A stretch of DNA of 64,000 nucleotides from Dehalococcoidia bacterium (lineage in GTDB: Bacteria; Chloroflexota; Dehalococcoidia; Lucifugimonadales; Lucifugimonadaceae): contig DUCO01000027.1 of assembly GCA_012959765.1 (NCBI GenBank), positions 25,322 through 89,321 on the forward strand. Reading direction: 5' to 3'. Positions 16,901 to 25,464 of this stretch are shown here, piece after piece (the stretch's first letter is position 1; the number at the start of each line of letters is the position of its first letter). A program made the position numbers and the translations under genes. Below the pieces are notes generated by a model. That model had not been told where the DNA came from and searched no databases. It saw only the letters and a program-made list of their open reading frames with translations.

Positions 16901-17224
16901 CTATTTCGTCGAAATCGACGTGATCTTCACCGACGTGAAATTCTGTCGGTGGCCGCGCTTCACGCGCTGGCGTGTCTTGTTCTTGTAGCGCAGCGCAATG
17001 ACCTTATCGGTCTTGCCGTGCTCCGCGATCTCGCCAGTGACCGTCGCACCCTCTACAGTAGGAACGCCGACACTTAGCTTGCCGTCTACTGAAGTCATCA
17101 GCACACGGTCAAATGTGAAGTCAGATCCGACTTCGCCTTCGAGGGTCTCAACAGCCAGAGTATCGCCTTCGCGAACCCGGTACTGCTTCCCGCCAGTGTT
17201 AATTATTGCGTAATCTGTTGTCAT
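16901..17224 (-). CDS. rplU: Ribosomal protein bL21
   Basis: 107 residues, start MTTDYAIINTGGKQYRV. The C-terminal RYKNKTRQRVKRGHRQNFTSVKI block is the family signature and binds 23S rRNA. It is the first gene of the L21-L27-L31 operon. A good promoter (TTGACC, 18 bases, TAGAAT) lies just upstream at 17257-17286. Confidence 0.96.
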   Translation of the reverse strand: MTTDYAIINTGGKQYRVREGDTLAVETLEGEVGSDFTFDRVLMTSVDGKLSVGVPTVEGATVTGEIAEHGKTDKVIALRYKNKTRQRVKRGHRQNFTSVKITSISTK

Positions 17225-17256
17225 TCGTCTTTATCCGTTCGTTGCCCAACCTAACT

Positions 17257-17286
17257 ATTCTAAGTACGAGTGATCGGAACGGTCAA
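17257..17286 (-). promoter_or_regulatory. Probable sigma-70 promoter of rplU operon
   Basis: On the minus strand TTGACC (17286-17281), an 18-base spacer and TAGAAT (17262-17257) lie 33 bases before the rplU start. Five of six bases match the consensus in each box. Confidence 0.65.
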
Positions 17287-17381
17287 TTTTATTTTTGACT
17301 AATTTTCCATAACATTCGACCTGAAACAGCTTTCCCGCACCTAAATCACGGATTTTTAGAGCACCTGATAGGAGTCGCAAC

Positions 17382-18627
17382 ATGGCTACAGACAGTTCTA
17401 TGCTCGATGGGACGATCGCAAGTATCGACACCGCAGTTCGAAGTCTCGGCCTCGAAGACGACATGCGCGAGGTACTCGTAGAGCCATGGCGTGAAATACA
17501 GGTAGGATTGCCAGTTCGTATGGACAACGGCGAAGTACGCGTGTTCCGTGGGTACCGTTCTCAGCACAACGCCGCCGAAGACCTTACAAAGGTGGGATTC
17601 GATACCACCCGAACGCCGATCTATAACACGTTCGTGCTCTCGGCATGCTGATAACCCGGAAAACCGCTCTCGCCGACGTTCCCTTTGGGGGAGCAAAAGG
17701 CGGTGTTTGCGTAAACCCACGAGAACTTTCAACAAGCGAGCTGAATCGTCTAACCCGCTGCTACACGATGAGCATGCACCACGTACTCGGTGTGAATCGT
17801 GACATCATGTCGCCAGATCTCGGAACATCTGCCCAGACGATGGCGTGGATCATGGATGACTACGGTTCGATTCATGGGCACACTCCGGAAATCGTTACAG
17901 GCAAGCCGATCGAACTTGGCGGTTCGCTGGGAAGAACTGAAGCACCGGGACGCGGTGCTGCGGTTGTAGGATGCCGGGCGATTGTCGATGGTGGATCGAC
18001 ACCAGAAGAGAACACTGTTGCGGTTCAGGGGTTTGGAGCGGTTGGCGCGGCAGCGGCACAAACGATGTCCGATGCAGGTGCAAAGGTGATTGCCGTTTCC
18101 GACGTCGACGGAGCGATCATCAACACTTCGGGTCTCAATATTCCTGCGCTTTTGTAGATAGTTCTAAACGGTGGAAGCGTTTCGATTTTGACGATGCGGA
18201 TGCGCTGGACAACGCTGCTTTACTCGAACTCGATTGCGATGTACTGATTCCAGCAGCGATTGAAGACGTGATTACGGCTGAAAACGCACCTCGCGTTCGA
18301 GCGGACATTGTTGTTGAAGGCGCGAATCGCCCTGTAACATCTGCTGCTGACGAGATTCTGGTGGGTTCAGGTAAGAACGTGATTCCCGATATTCTTGCCA
18401 ACGCTGGTGGGGTTGTTGCTTCTTATTTCGAGTGGGCACAGAACATCCAAGTATTCAACTGGGAGCTGGAGCGGGTCAACCGCGAACTCGACAAAAAGAT
18501 GAACGAAGCCTACGACGTAACCAAGGCGCAGGTCGATAAAAACGGTGGCTCAATGCGTGATGCGGCATTCGATGTGGCTGCGCAGCGTGTTGCAGAGACG
18601 ATCAAGATTCGTATCTACGTGGGGTGA
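17382..18627 (+). pseudogene. Glu/Leu/Phe/Val dehydrogenase, broken
   Basis: The start is intact (ATG 17382, AGGAG seven bases upstream) and the parts of an NAD(P) glutamate dehydrogenase can be read in three frames. Frame one gives [12 protein letters not shown] one-base loss near 17574-17580 shifts to [12 protein letters not shown], where an in-frame TAA stands at 17624-17626. The frame then continues ITRKTALADVPFGGAKGG and the Rossmann segment VAVQGFGAVG, up to a TAG at 18155-18157. NGGSV follows, and a second shift near 18180-18187 leads to DFDDADALDNAALLELDCD, the IPAAIEDVI block and the normal C-terminus. Four separate lesions make sequencing error an unlikely sole cause. The gene would have converted glutamate and 2-oxoglutarate. 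Confidence 0.88.
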
Positions 18628-18632
18628 CTAGG

Positions 18633-20045
18633 TCACGTTTTTACGAAAACGAACTCAGGAATTAGTATTCCCCGGTCGACCGCGAACCTGACTTCGGCAT
18701 CTAGCGATGCGGAAAGCAATAGCGGGTCGGAGAGTACGAATCCGTTGCCTGATTCCAGTGCCTGTGTCAGTTCCGGGAACTGCACCGACGCCGCAGCATA
18801 GTCATCGTAAATGCGGTCGTCTTGAACCTCACACCAGGGGGCGAGTTCGAGTCGACCATTTCCAGCCAGCGAAATTTTCCGTTCGCCGGGCAGGAATTTG
18901 GTGATCACCGATTCGAATTCTGAAACCATCACTTCAAGCGAAAATCGCTCCGTAATTTTTTCGCGCCCTGATCGCAATTCTTCATCCCGTGACGGGTTTG
19001 GCATCGGAACAATCACACCTACTACTGCGTGGGCAGAGGCGAGAGTGTTTCCGTACTCGACAAGACGTATTGCGTCGAAATCGTCGAACTGTCTGAACCC
19101 ACCGACTCGTGCGCAAACTGCGGGCGTGCCGTTTGCGAGCGATTCAACGGGCACCAACCCGAACGATTCGACAAATGAACCCAAACACAGCGTTACGTCG
19201 CCCGCTGCGTAGTACCCGGGCATTTCAGCCGGACTGAGCCACTCGTGAAGTTCCACGGTGTCGCTCCCACCCAGTTCTTCGGCCAATGCCAGTATCTCCT
19301 GAGGAGACCCGGCAGCATCGTCGAAATTAGAGCCCGGCGGATAAGCAGGGATCAGCAATCGGACATTCTGCTCATTGCGGATTTCCTGCACCTTGACCGC
19401 GGTCAGTATCGCCTCCCGCACGCCCTTCGTTGCCTCTGGACGATGTGGAAATAGCAGTATCAGGTCAGATTCTTCCCGAGCGGAAATCCCGGCTGGAAGC
19501 TTCGGACTCGGCAAAGAATCCGGAACCTCTATCCCGTTCGGGACCACTATTATCGGCTCTATCGATGTTCGCCCCGAAAGAGCAACAGTCACCTCGATGC
19601 AGTTCTTCAGGTACTCGCTTGGAACCACGGTCACGTTTGCTGGAAGGCTGAGCGTCGAAACAAGGGCTTCCTCGTAGACATAGTCGTGGATCGACCGAAT
19701 GATGTCGGTTCCAAGAAGGGCGTGGCGCAAGTAAATGGCGTCGGCATGAAGGTACACCCTGTCCGCCCAATCGGCGGCCTTTTTCAGCACATCAGATGTC
19801 CGCGCAAGTGCCACAGGTGAAACCTGATGGGTTGCGGGGAACGATCCCCGAAGCTTCAGATCGGGGTGAACGGGTACCTCAGATATCTCGAAGTCCCCAT
19901 CATGGGCGTCGGTTCCCGTGCACCAGATTTGAATATCGTGCCCACGGTTCTTCAGGCCGGTAGCCATATCGACAAGAATTTTTTGCGACCCGCCAATGAC
20001 GTATTCGGAGAATACGGGAGCGACTGAAATAGCGGCTATTCGCAC
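18633..20045 (-). CDS. Glycosyltransferase (GT4-like)
   Basis: 470 residues. The N-terminal Rossmann half has the GGSQKILVDMATGLKNRGH acceptor-side loop. The C-terminal half has the GT-B donor site (LLFPHRPEATKG, then SFVESFGLVPVESLANGTPAV with the E-x7-E motif). GT4 enzymes move a sugar from an activated donor. After the catalytic domain there is an extra segment of about 85 residues (from FLPGERKI to the end) that I do not recognise. No membrane segment is seen. It ends five bases from the broken dehydrogenase, convergent to it. Donor and acceptor are unknown. Confidence 0.75.
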   Translation of the reverse strand: MRIAAISVAPVFSEYVIGGSQKILVDMATGLKNRGHDIQIWCTGTDAHDGDFEISEVPVHPDLKLRGSFPATHQVSPVALARTSDVLKKAADWADRVYLHADAIYLRHALLGTDIIRSIHDYVYEEALVSTLSLPANVTVVPSEYLKNCIEVTVALSGRTSIEPIIVVPNGIEVPDSLPSPKLPAGISAREESDLILLFPHRPEATKGVREAILTAVKVQEIRNEQNVRLLIPAYPPGSNFDDAAGSPQEILALAEELGGSDTVELHEWLSPAEMPGYYAAGDVTLCLGSFVESFGLVPVESLANGTPAVCARVGGFRQFDDFDAIRLVEYGNTLASAHAVVGVIVPMPNPSRDEELRSGREKITERFSLEVMVSEFESVITKFLPGERKISLAGNGRLELAPWCEVQDDRIYDDYAAASVQFPELTQALESGNGFVLSDPLLLSASLDAEVRFAVDRGILIPEFVFVKT

Positions 20046-20053
20046 GTTGCCAC

Positions 20054-20566
20054 CTAACTGGATCCGTGGTTGGAGTTCTGATCTGTGAAGCCACCGAACT
20101 GGCGCTGGAACCAGACCAGCGGGTCGCCCTGCCCGACCTGAATGGCCTCTACTTCACCAATGAACAAGGTGTGGTCGCCGACCTTGTAAGCTGCCGACAC
20201 TTTACAGTCCATCGCGGCGATTGCCTGTTTGATTACTGGCGAGCCAGCCAGCTTACCAATGTGCTGCGAATCGAGTTCGCCACGAACTTCGGGTGGAGTT
20301 GCAAAGTGCTTTGCGATGTCGGTTTGACCGGAGTCCAAGATGCTCATTCCGAAGCGACCCGTCGATTCGATCAGACCGTGCGTTTGCCGTTCTTCGCCTA
20401 TTACCACCAGAACGAGCGGGGGATCGAGCGAAACCGATGTGACGCTGCTGGCGGTCATGCCGTGCACAGCCCCGCCCGGCTCGATCGTTGTAATTACAGT
20501 GACACCGGTAGCGAATCTCGACCACGCGTCGCGGTACATTTCGCCTATCGATTCAGCAGTTTGCAA
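20054..20566 (-). CDS. Flavin reductase-like FMN-binding protein
   Basis: About 170 residues from TTG 20566 (GGGG nine bases upstream); TTG 20581 and ATG 20539 are also possible. The frame stays open to 20785, but that part lies inside the upstream lipoprotein gene. The split-barrel flavin motifs are SRFATGVTVITT, GMTASSVTSVSLDPPLVLV and the HTLFIGEVEAI C-terminal strand, as in flavin:NAD(P)H reductases that feed two-component monooxygenases. No partner monooxygenase is seen in the window. A TATAAT at 20627-20622 could give it its own promoter. Confidence 0.8.
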   Translation of the reverse strand: MQTAESIGEMYRDAWSRFATGVTVITTIEPGGAVHGMTASSVTSVSLDPPLVLVVIGEERQTHGLIESTGRFGMSILDSGQTDIAKHFATPPEVRGELDSQHIGKLAGSPVIKQAIAAMDCKVSAAYKVGDHTLFIGEVEAIQVGQGDPLVWFQRQFGGFTDQNSNHGSS

Positions 20567-20621
20567 GTCAGTCGTCCCCAACCCTGAAGTACTTCTGAGC
20601 CTAATCAGCCCCGATGGCGAG

Positions 20622-20627
20622 ATTATA
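20622..20627 (-). promoter_or_regulatory. Possible -10 element for flavin reductase gene
   Basis: A perfect TATAAT on the minus strand, 56 bases before the preferred TTG start and inside the gap after the AttH-like gene's functional end. No convincing -35 element lies 16-18 bases upstream, so this rests on one box. Confidence 0.3.
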
Positions 20628-20642
20628 GACGGCTCCCAGAAA

Positions 20643-21752
20643 CTACCTGTGCATCCACTCGATTGGTTCCGGGTCGACGTACCCTGAGAGTTCGACATAG
20701 GCACTGCCCGAGATTGCTTGGCCGTCTTGGGTTCCGCCAACCATGGACTGACCTTCCCAGTAGGTTGAACCTGCGGCAAGACCACCCTGTACTTCCTGAT
20801 CGTCCGCGACCGGATCGACGATAATATCCAGTGCGAGTGATTCGATTTCGATCCCCCATCCCGATGGGTAAGTCGCGCCGGTAGCGGGACTTATCCACTC
20901 CCCAGTTTCGGTGAGCGTGATGCCATCGGTATCGCTTTTGAGGCTTCGAGCTTCACCCTCCGGTGACATATATGTGCCGTATGTTTCAGCGATTTCGCCA
21001 TCGATGCCTCGAGACTCGGTAATCATCAGCGATCCACCGTCATCGAGTTGAATTGCGAACCACTGCCACCCAGCCGGCTTGCCTAAAACAAAGAAATCAC
21101 CCCACTGATGGTCGAACCAGCTGGTACCCGTGACGTTGAACGTTTCACCATTGAGCGTGAGTTCACCAACAGCATCTTGACGAGGCCACGAGTAGTAGTA
21201 AGTTGCACCAGCTTCAGTAGGCAGCCAGCCAATTTCGTTATGGAGCATAACCGGGGTGGTGGCTTCAAGATCGAGTGAAAGACCCAAAGCTTCACCGTTG
21301 ATCGAGAATCCACTGAAACCTGGCTGGTCTCCGGTGAATAAGAACCATGGAGGTGCCCTGTCCAGCAACGGAAGGTCATTCGAAGTATCTATGACCGCCC
21401 AGACTTTCGACATTTCATAGTGATCACCGGTTTCAACATCGAGTATTCCCAGTTGAGCAACGCGGTTCTGATCGCCGATGCCATCATCAGATTCGAACAC
21501 AACGAAATGGAATCCGAACGGCTTACTCGATTCCGATTTCAGGTGCCCACTGTAGTACCACCATTCGAGTCGCGAGTCGTAACCCTGATCGTCGACCGGA
21601 AATGTGATCGGCGCCGGAGTAGCAGTCGGATCGGGAGTTGCACCTGTCGCCACATCGCGTGGTTCGACCGACGACACGCAAGCGTTTGCCACCATAAGCA
21701 ACAACGCAAGTAAAACGAGGCCTAGCCTCAGCCTCCTCCGAAGGCTAAACAT
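20643..21752 (-). CDS. AttH/CrtC-like lipoprotein (lipocalin-like hydrolase fold)
   Basis: 369 residues. A signal peptide with a lipobox-like MVANAC (Cys about 25) is followed by a TPTATPAP-rich linker. The body has the AttH/carotenoid 1,2-hydratase (CrtC) landmarks: SRLEWWYYSGHL, FGFHFVVFES and TSWFDHQWGDFF. The family forms a two-domain lipocalin-like fold; most members have no known substrate. It lies next to an MMPL exporter (8-base overlap), so the pair probably works together at the cell envelope. A lipid or polyisoprenoid substrate is possible, which is inference. Confidence 0.8.
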   Translation of the reverse strand: MFSLRRRLRLGLVLLALLLMVANACVSSVEPRDVATGATPDPTATPAPITFPVDDQGYDSRLEWWYYSGHLKSESSKPFGFHFVVFESDDGIGDQNRVAQLGILDVETGDHYEMSKVWAVIDTSNDLPLLDRAPPWFLFTGDQPGFSGFSINGEALGLSLDLEATTPVMLHNEIGWLPTEAGATYYYSWPRQDAVGELTLNGETFNVTGTSWFDHQWGDFFVLGKPAGWQWFAIQLDDGGSLMITESRGIDGEIAETYGTYMSPEGEARSLKSDTDGITLTETGEWISPATGATYPSGWGIEIESLALDIIVDPVADDQEVQGGLAAGSTYWEGQSMVGGTQDGQAISGSAYVELSGYVDPEPIEWMHR

Positions 21753-24018
21753 CGTGCTTCACCTCCGGAAGAATGCGGTCGAGCCAGCCGGGCAACCACC
21801 AGTTCCACGGCCCAGCGATTCGCATAATCGCAGGAGCAACAAGTGCCCGAACTAATGTCACATCGACAAACACAGCAATGGCAAGACCAAGCCCAATCGC
21901 CTTCACAACAACAACATCGGCAAGCACAAAACTGGCGGCCACAACGATAAGAATCGAAGCCGCTCCAGTGATAATCAAACCACTTCGCTGCAGCCCCTCC
22001 GCAACACTGGCAACGTTGTCCCCAGTCCGCTCGTAGGCCTCAGTCACCCGCGACAACAGGAATATCTCGTAGTCCATGCTCAAACCAAAAATGATCGCGA
22101 ACAGCAATATCGGCAACGTCGCTTCGATCACACCCATCGCCTCAAAATTCAGCACTCCACTGAAGTTACCTTCCTGGAACACAAACACCAGCGCCCCGTA
22201 GCTGGCGAGTATAGAAAGCACGTTCAGCACCACCGCCTTCAAAGGCAGAATCACCGATCGAAACAACAGCATCAGCGATAGATAAGTGACCCCGAGCACA
22301 GCTGCAACGATATAGGGGAACTTTCCATATAAAGCATTGACGAGATCGGTAATTTCACTTGCGCCACCGTTGACGTGAAGCGCACCACCGGAACCACCAT
22401 CAGGCGGAATCAAAGCACGAATCTCAGTCACAAGCTGTCGGGTTTCTGGAAAAAACGGATGAAGGTCGCTGTGTACAAGAAACAAAATCGCACCCTCGCG
22501 AACCGATTCCCTGACGATACGGGCAGCAGTCACATCGGTAATCGCTTCCGGGTGTCGATACAGCAGTTCGTACTGCTCGGGCCCAAACGTAGGCTCAAGA
22601 TTCACGATGCTCGTAACGTTCGTCACACCGTCGAGTCGATCAAGTTCTCGGCCGATATCGTAAGCCCGGGTCAGATTCTCTCGTGAGAATGGATCGGCTA
22701 GTCCGCTTCCAGGCCGTGCATCAGCACCGCCGCCAAACGTATAGGCGACCGGAATGATCGTCTGAAGTGCAAATCCAAACTCTTCCCTCAGCACGTCAAA
22801 ACCCTGACGTGACTCAAGCGAATCCGGAAGAATCGTCGCGTCAACAGTCCCCAGCCGCATCTGCAACGCCGGAACAGCAAGCAATATCAGCACCGTAGAA
22901 GTCGGGATCAGCACCATCCAGGGTCGCTTCATCACCCAGTTAGAAAGCGGCACCCAGAAGCTAATTCGCCCCTGCGACGACCCACCCGAACCAGACCGCC
23001 ACCGGGGCATAATCCTGAATCGATTCACCCGCTCCCCAAGAATGGCCAGTATCGCCGGCATCAAAGTTAAAGCGGCCAACAGTGCGGCAAAAATCACCGC
23101 TACAGCCCCGATGCCAACAGAACGCAGCATCATCACATCGAACGCAATCAGGCTCAGCAATCCGATCAAGCTCGTAATAGCAGAAAACAGAATCGCTTTT
23201 CCGGCGTGGGAATGAGCGTTGAGAACTGCGCCTTCAACCGATTTGCCGTTGCGTAACTCTTCTTGAAATCTCGATGTATAAAACAACGAATAGTCGATTC
23301 CAATGCCGATCCCCAGCAAGCTGACGATGTTCAAAGCAAACACCGACATGTCGGTGCCCTGCGACATGAAGAACACGAGCGCCAGCCCAACCAGCACCCC
23401 TCCGCCGCCAACTGCTGCAGGCAGAATCGCCGCAACCAGCGTGCCAAACACCAGCAACAACACGATAGTGGCGATTGGAAACGCTACCGATTCGCCCCGC
23501 CGAAGGTCCCGCTCGCTGGCGAGTGAAATGTCTCGATACAACGCCGGCCCACCAGTGATGATCATGTCGAGAGGCCCCGGATCGACTTCCGCCTCGACTA
23601 TTTCCAAAAACTGTAGCGACGCGTCGAGCTCCAACGTCAGTCCTGCCGATACATGCGCCGTGTTGCTCATCGAAGACGCCCGCTGTGGATCATCGAGATG
23701 ACTGGCGACGTAAGCGATTTCTTCGTGATCAGTAAGGCCGTCCACAGCGTTCTCGACCGCCGCGATAAATCGTGGATCAAAGGGCGACCATTCAGGGTGA
23801 CTGAACACGAAATCAACGGTCAGCGTCGTGAGTTCGAGCCGCTCCTGCAGCACTTTTCGTGCCTGCACCGATGGGAACGATTCGTTCGAGAATCCACCGG
23901 GCTTGAGAAACTCTTGCGCACGGTTGGCAAATGGCAGTGCCACAAGGATCACAATGACCCATGTCGCCAGCACTATGTATTTTCGCCGAACAGCGAACGA
24001 GCCAATTGCCGTGAGCAT
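21745..24018 (-). CDS. MMPL/RND-family transporter
   Basis: 757 residues with two similar halves, each an extracytoplasmic loop followed by a block of membrane helices. The conserved helix motifs are GIGIGIDYSLFYTSRFQEE (about 255) and IFGLSMDYEIFLLSRVTEAYERTG (about 670). The Asp-Tyr pairs are the proton-relay positions of MMPL proteins. Such transporters export lipids or glycolipids in actinobacteria and diverse compounds elsewhere. It overlaps the AttH-like lipoprotein gene by eight bases, so the two should be co-expressed. Substrate unknown. Confidence 0.88.
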   Translation of the reverse strand: MLTAIGSFAVRRKYIVLATWVIVILVALPFANRAQEFLKPGGFSNESFPSVQARKVLQERLELTTLTVDFVFSHPEWSPFDPRFIAAVENAVDGLTDHEEIAYVASHLDDPQRASSMSNTAHVSAGLTLELDASLQFLEIVEAEVDPGPLDMIITGGPALYRDISLASERDLRRGESVAFPIATIVLLLVFGTLVAAILPAAVGGGGVLVGLALVFFMSQGTDMSVFALNIVSLLGIGIGIDYSLFYTSRFQEELRNGKSVEGAVLNAHSHAGKAILFSAITSLIGLLSLIAFDVMMLRSVGIGAVAVIFAALLAALTLMPAILAILGERVNRFRIMPRWRSGSGGSSQGRISFWVPLSNWVMKRPWMVLIPTSTVLILLAVPALQMRLGTVDATILPDSLESRQGFDVLREEFGFALQTIIPVAYTFGGGADARPGSGLADPFSRENLTRAYDIGRELDRLDGVTNVTSIVNLEPTFGPEQYELLYRHPEAITDVTAARIVRESVREGAILFLVHSDLHPFFPETRQLVTEIRALIPPDGGSGGALHVNGGASEITDLVNALYGKFPYIVAAVLGVTYLSLMLLFRSVILPLKAVVLNVLSILASYGALVFVFQEGNFSGVLNFEAMGVIEATLPILLFAIIFGLSMDYEIFLLSRVTEAYERTGDNVASVAEGLQRSGLIITGAASILIVVAASFVLADVVVVKAIGLGLAIAVFVDVTLVRALVAPAIMRIAGPWNWWLPGWLDRILPEVKHDV

Positions 24019-24141
24019 CTGCTAATTCTGCGGGTCGCGAGCCAATATTTCACTTCCAGCCACGGTGTTTTAGCAAAGAGACTGTGTTTATAGTCCCAAT
24101 TTTGGGCTAGCGATTGGGCAAGAGCGTGGCATCACGAGCGA

Positions 24142-25333
24142 TCAGACAATTCCAACACGTTCTGCAGCTGCTTTTAACTTCGGGAACGCCCATTCGAACA
24201 CCGCGCGCCAGTGGATGGCCAACTCCTCAGCTGGTTGCCCCAGGTTGGTTTCCATCCAGGTAATCCACTTGGGGTCGTTGATCCATGTGGCAGTAAACAT
24301 CGGTGGGTTAAAAGCCCGACGGCCAGCCACTGTCATATAGCCGAGCCAGACATTGTCCCTATCTTCGCTCCACGCAACTTCGTTCAATCCTTCGATGTAA
24401 TTCTCGAAAATAAGTGGTTGCAACTGTTTCGCGCGGCTCACATCGACCTCGAACCAGGTCAACGACGATGCCATCAGACTGGCAACGTCCATGCCAAGCG
24501 CGGCGTAACCGGGAGACGCACAGTCGATTGCGATCGTTTCAGGTTCTCCATCCTCTCGAACACCGGGGAAGAGGTTTTTTGGTTGGGCGTCGATGTGAGC
24601 AAGCGGACGCTCAGTCGTTTGCAGATGATCGAGGATGCGGGTGAAATTGGCTGACATCCAGTTGTTAGCGTCAATGTATTCGTCGGTCAACACAATTTGA
24701 ACGTATTCATCATCCGAGTTGTCGAGCAAGACACTGAAGCGGTCCGCTCCCGACAAAAAATCTTTCTCGGAATCCATCATCATGAAACCACGTCTGTTTT
24801 TCCGGAGGATTCAACAGCCACGTTCCGCCAAAGTGCCCCATGTGTCTTGCAACATTGGAGAACATCACGTCATCCCACGGCGGGTTTGGCAGATGGCTGA
24901 GATCTTCGAGCCACAGTATGTGTAGCTCTCTCTCAGGCAACTCTGTCAAACCGTAAAACTTAGCACCCCTGAATTTACAATTCGGTGCAGCCGGCCCAGA
25001 GAGTGAATCGAGAATCCCGCTGGAGTATGTGTCGATCTCCGATTTAGCAAAGTTTGACGCCGTAACCCTCTCAGCGGCGGTATCCATCACTTTAGCCACC
25101 ATCGACCAGGAGCTCTGGTCTTCGGTTGTTGCTGCGTCCCCGGCAACGATGCATATACCGATCGTGCCGGTTCCGATGCTTTTGCCGACCGGGGTTGCTA
25201 TCCAGTCACCAGTAACTTCGACTGTTGGGTCACCGAGGATATTCGAGACGATTTCGTTCATCACCGAGCGTTGAACTGATTTGACTAGTTCGACTGCGCG
25301 GTCGTGATCCGTTGAAAGTAGCTCTGTTGACAT
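24142..25333 (-). pseudogene. Phosphotransferase (APH/ecdysteroid-kinase-like), frameshifted
   Basis: Two reading frames make one protein of about 395 residues. The first (25333 to about 24755) has the N-lobe, a hinge LHILWLEDLSHLPN and WLLNPPEKQTWFHDDGF. The second (about 24755 to 24142) has the catalytic loop HIDAQPKNLF and ETIAIDCASPGYAALGMDVA, the metal-binding acid region. The frames change at a run of six A (24755-24760 plus strand; six T in the coding strand). Removing one base restores one frame. A single homopolymer change could be a sequencing error, a phase-variable tract or a true mutation. The enzyme would phosphorylate a small hydroxyl compound with ATP. Confidence 0.8.
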
Positions 25334-25400
25334 AGTTCGCGGATTCTAATTTAGATCACACATATGACACAACTCGACTAGCCGCTGTGTCCTCGTACGC

Positions 25401-25435
25401 AAAACCGGGCTGCCCCAATTTCTCAAGACAGCCCG
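25401..25435 (-). terminator. Rho-independent terminator after gyrA
   Basis: CGGGCTG (25406-25412) and CAGCCCG (25429-25435) pair. On the minus strand the stem is followed by GTTTT. It lies 30 bases after the gyrA stop. Confidence 0.7.
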
Positions 25436-25464
25436 ATTCAGAGTTCTATTTTGTTAGCCGGAGG

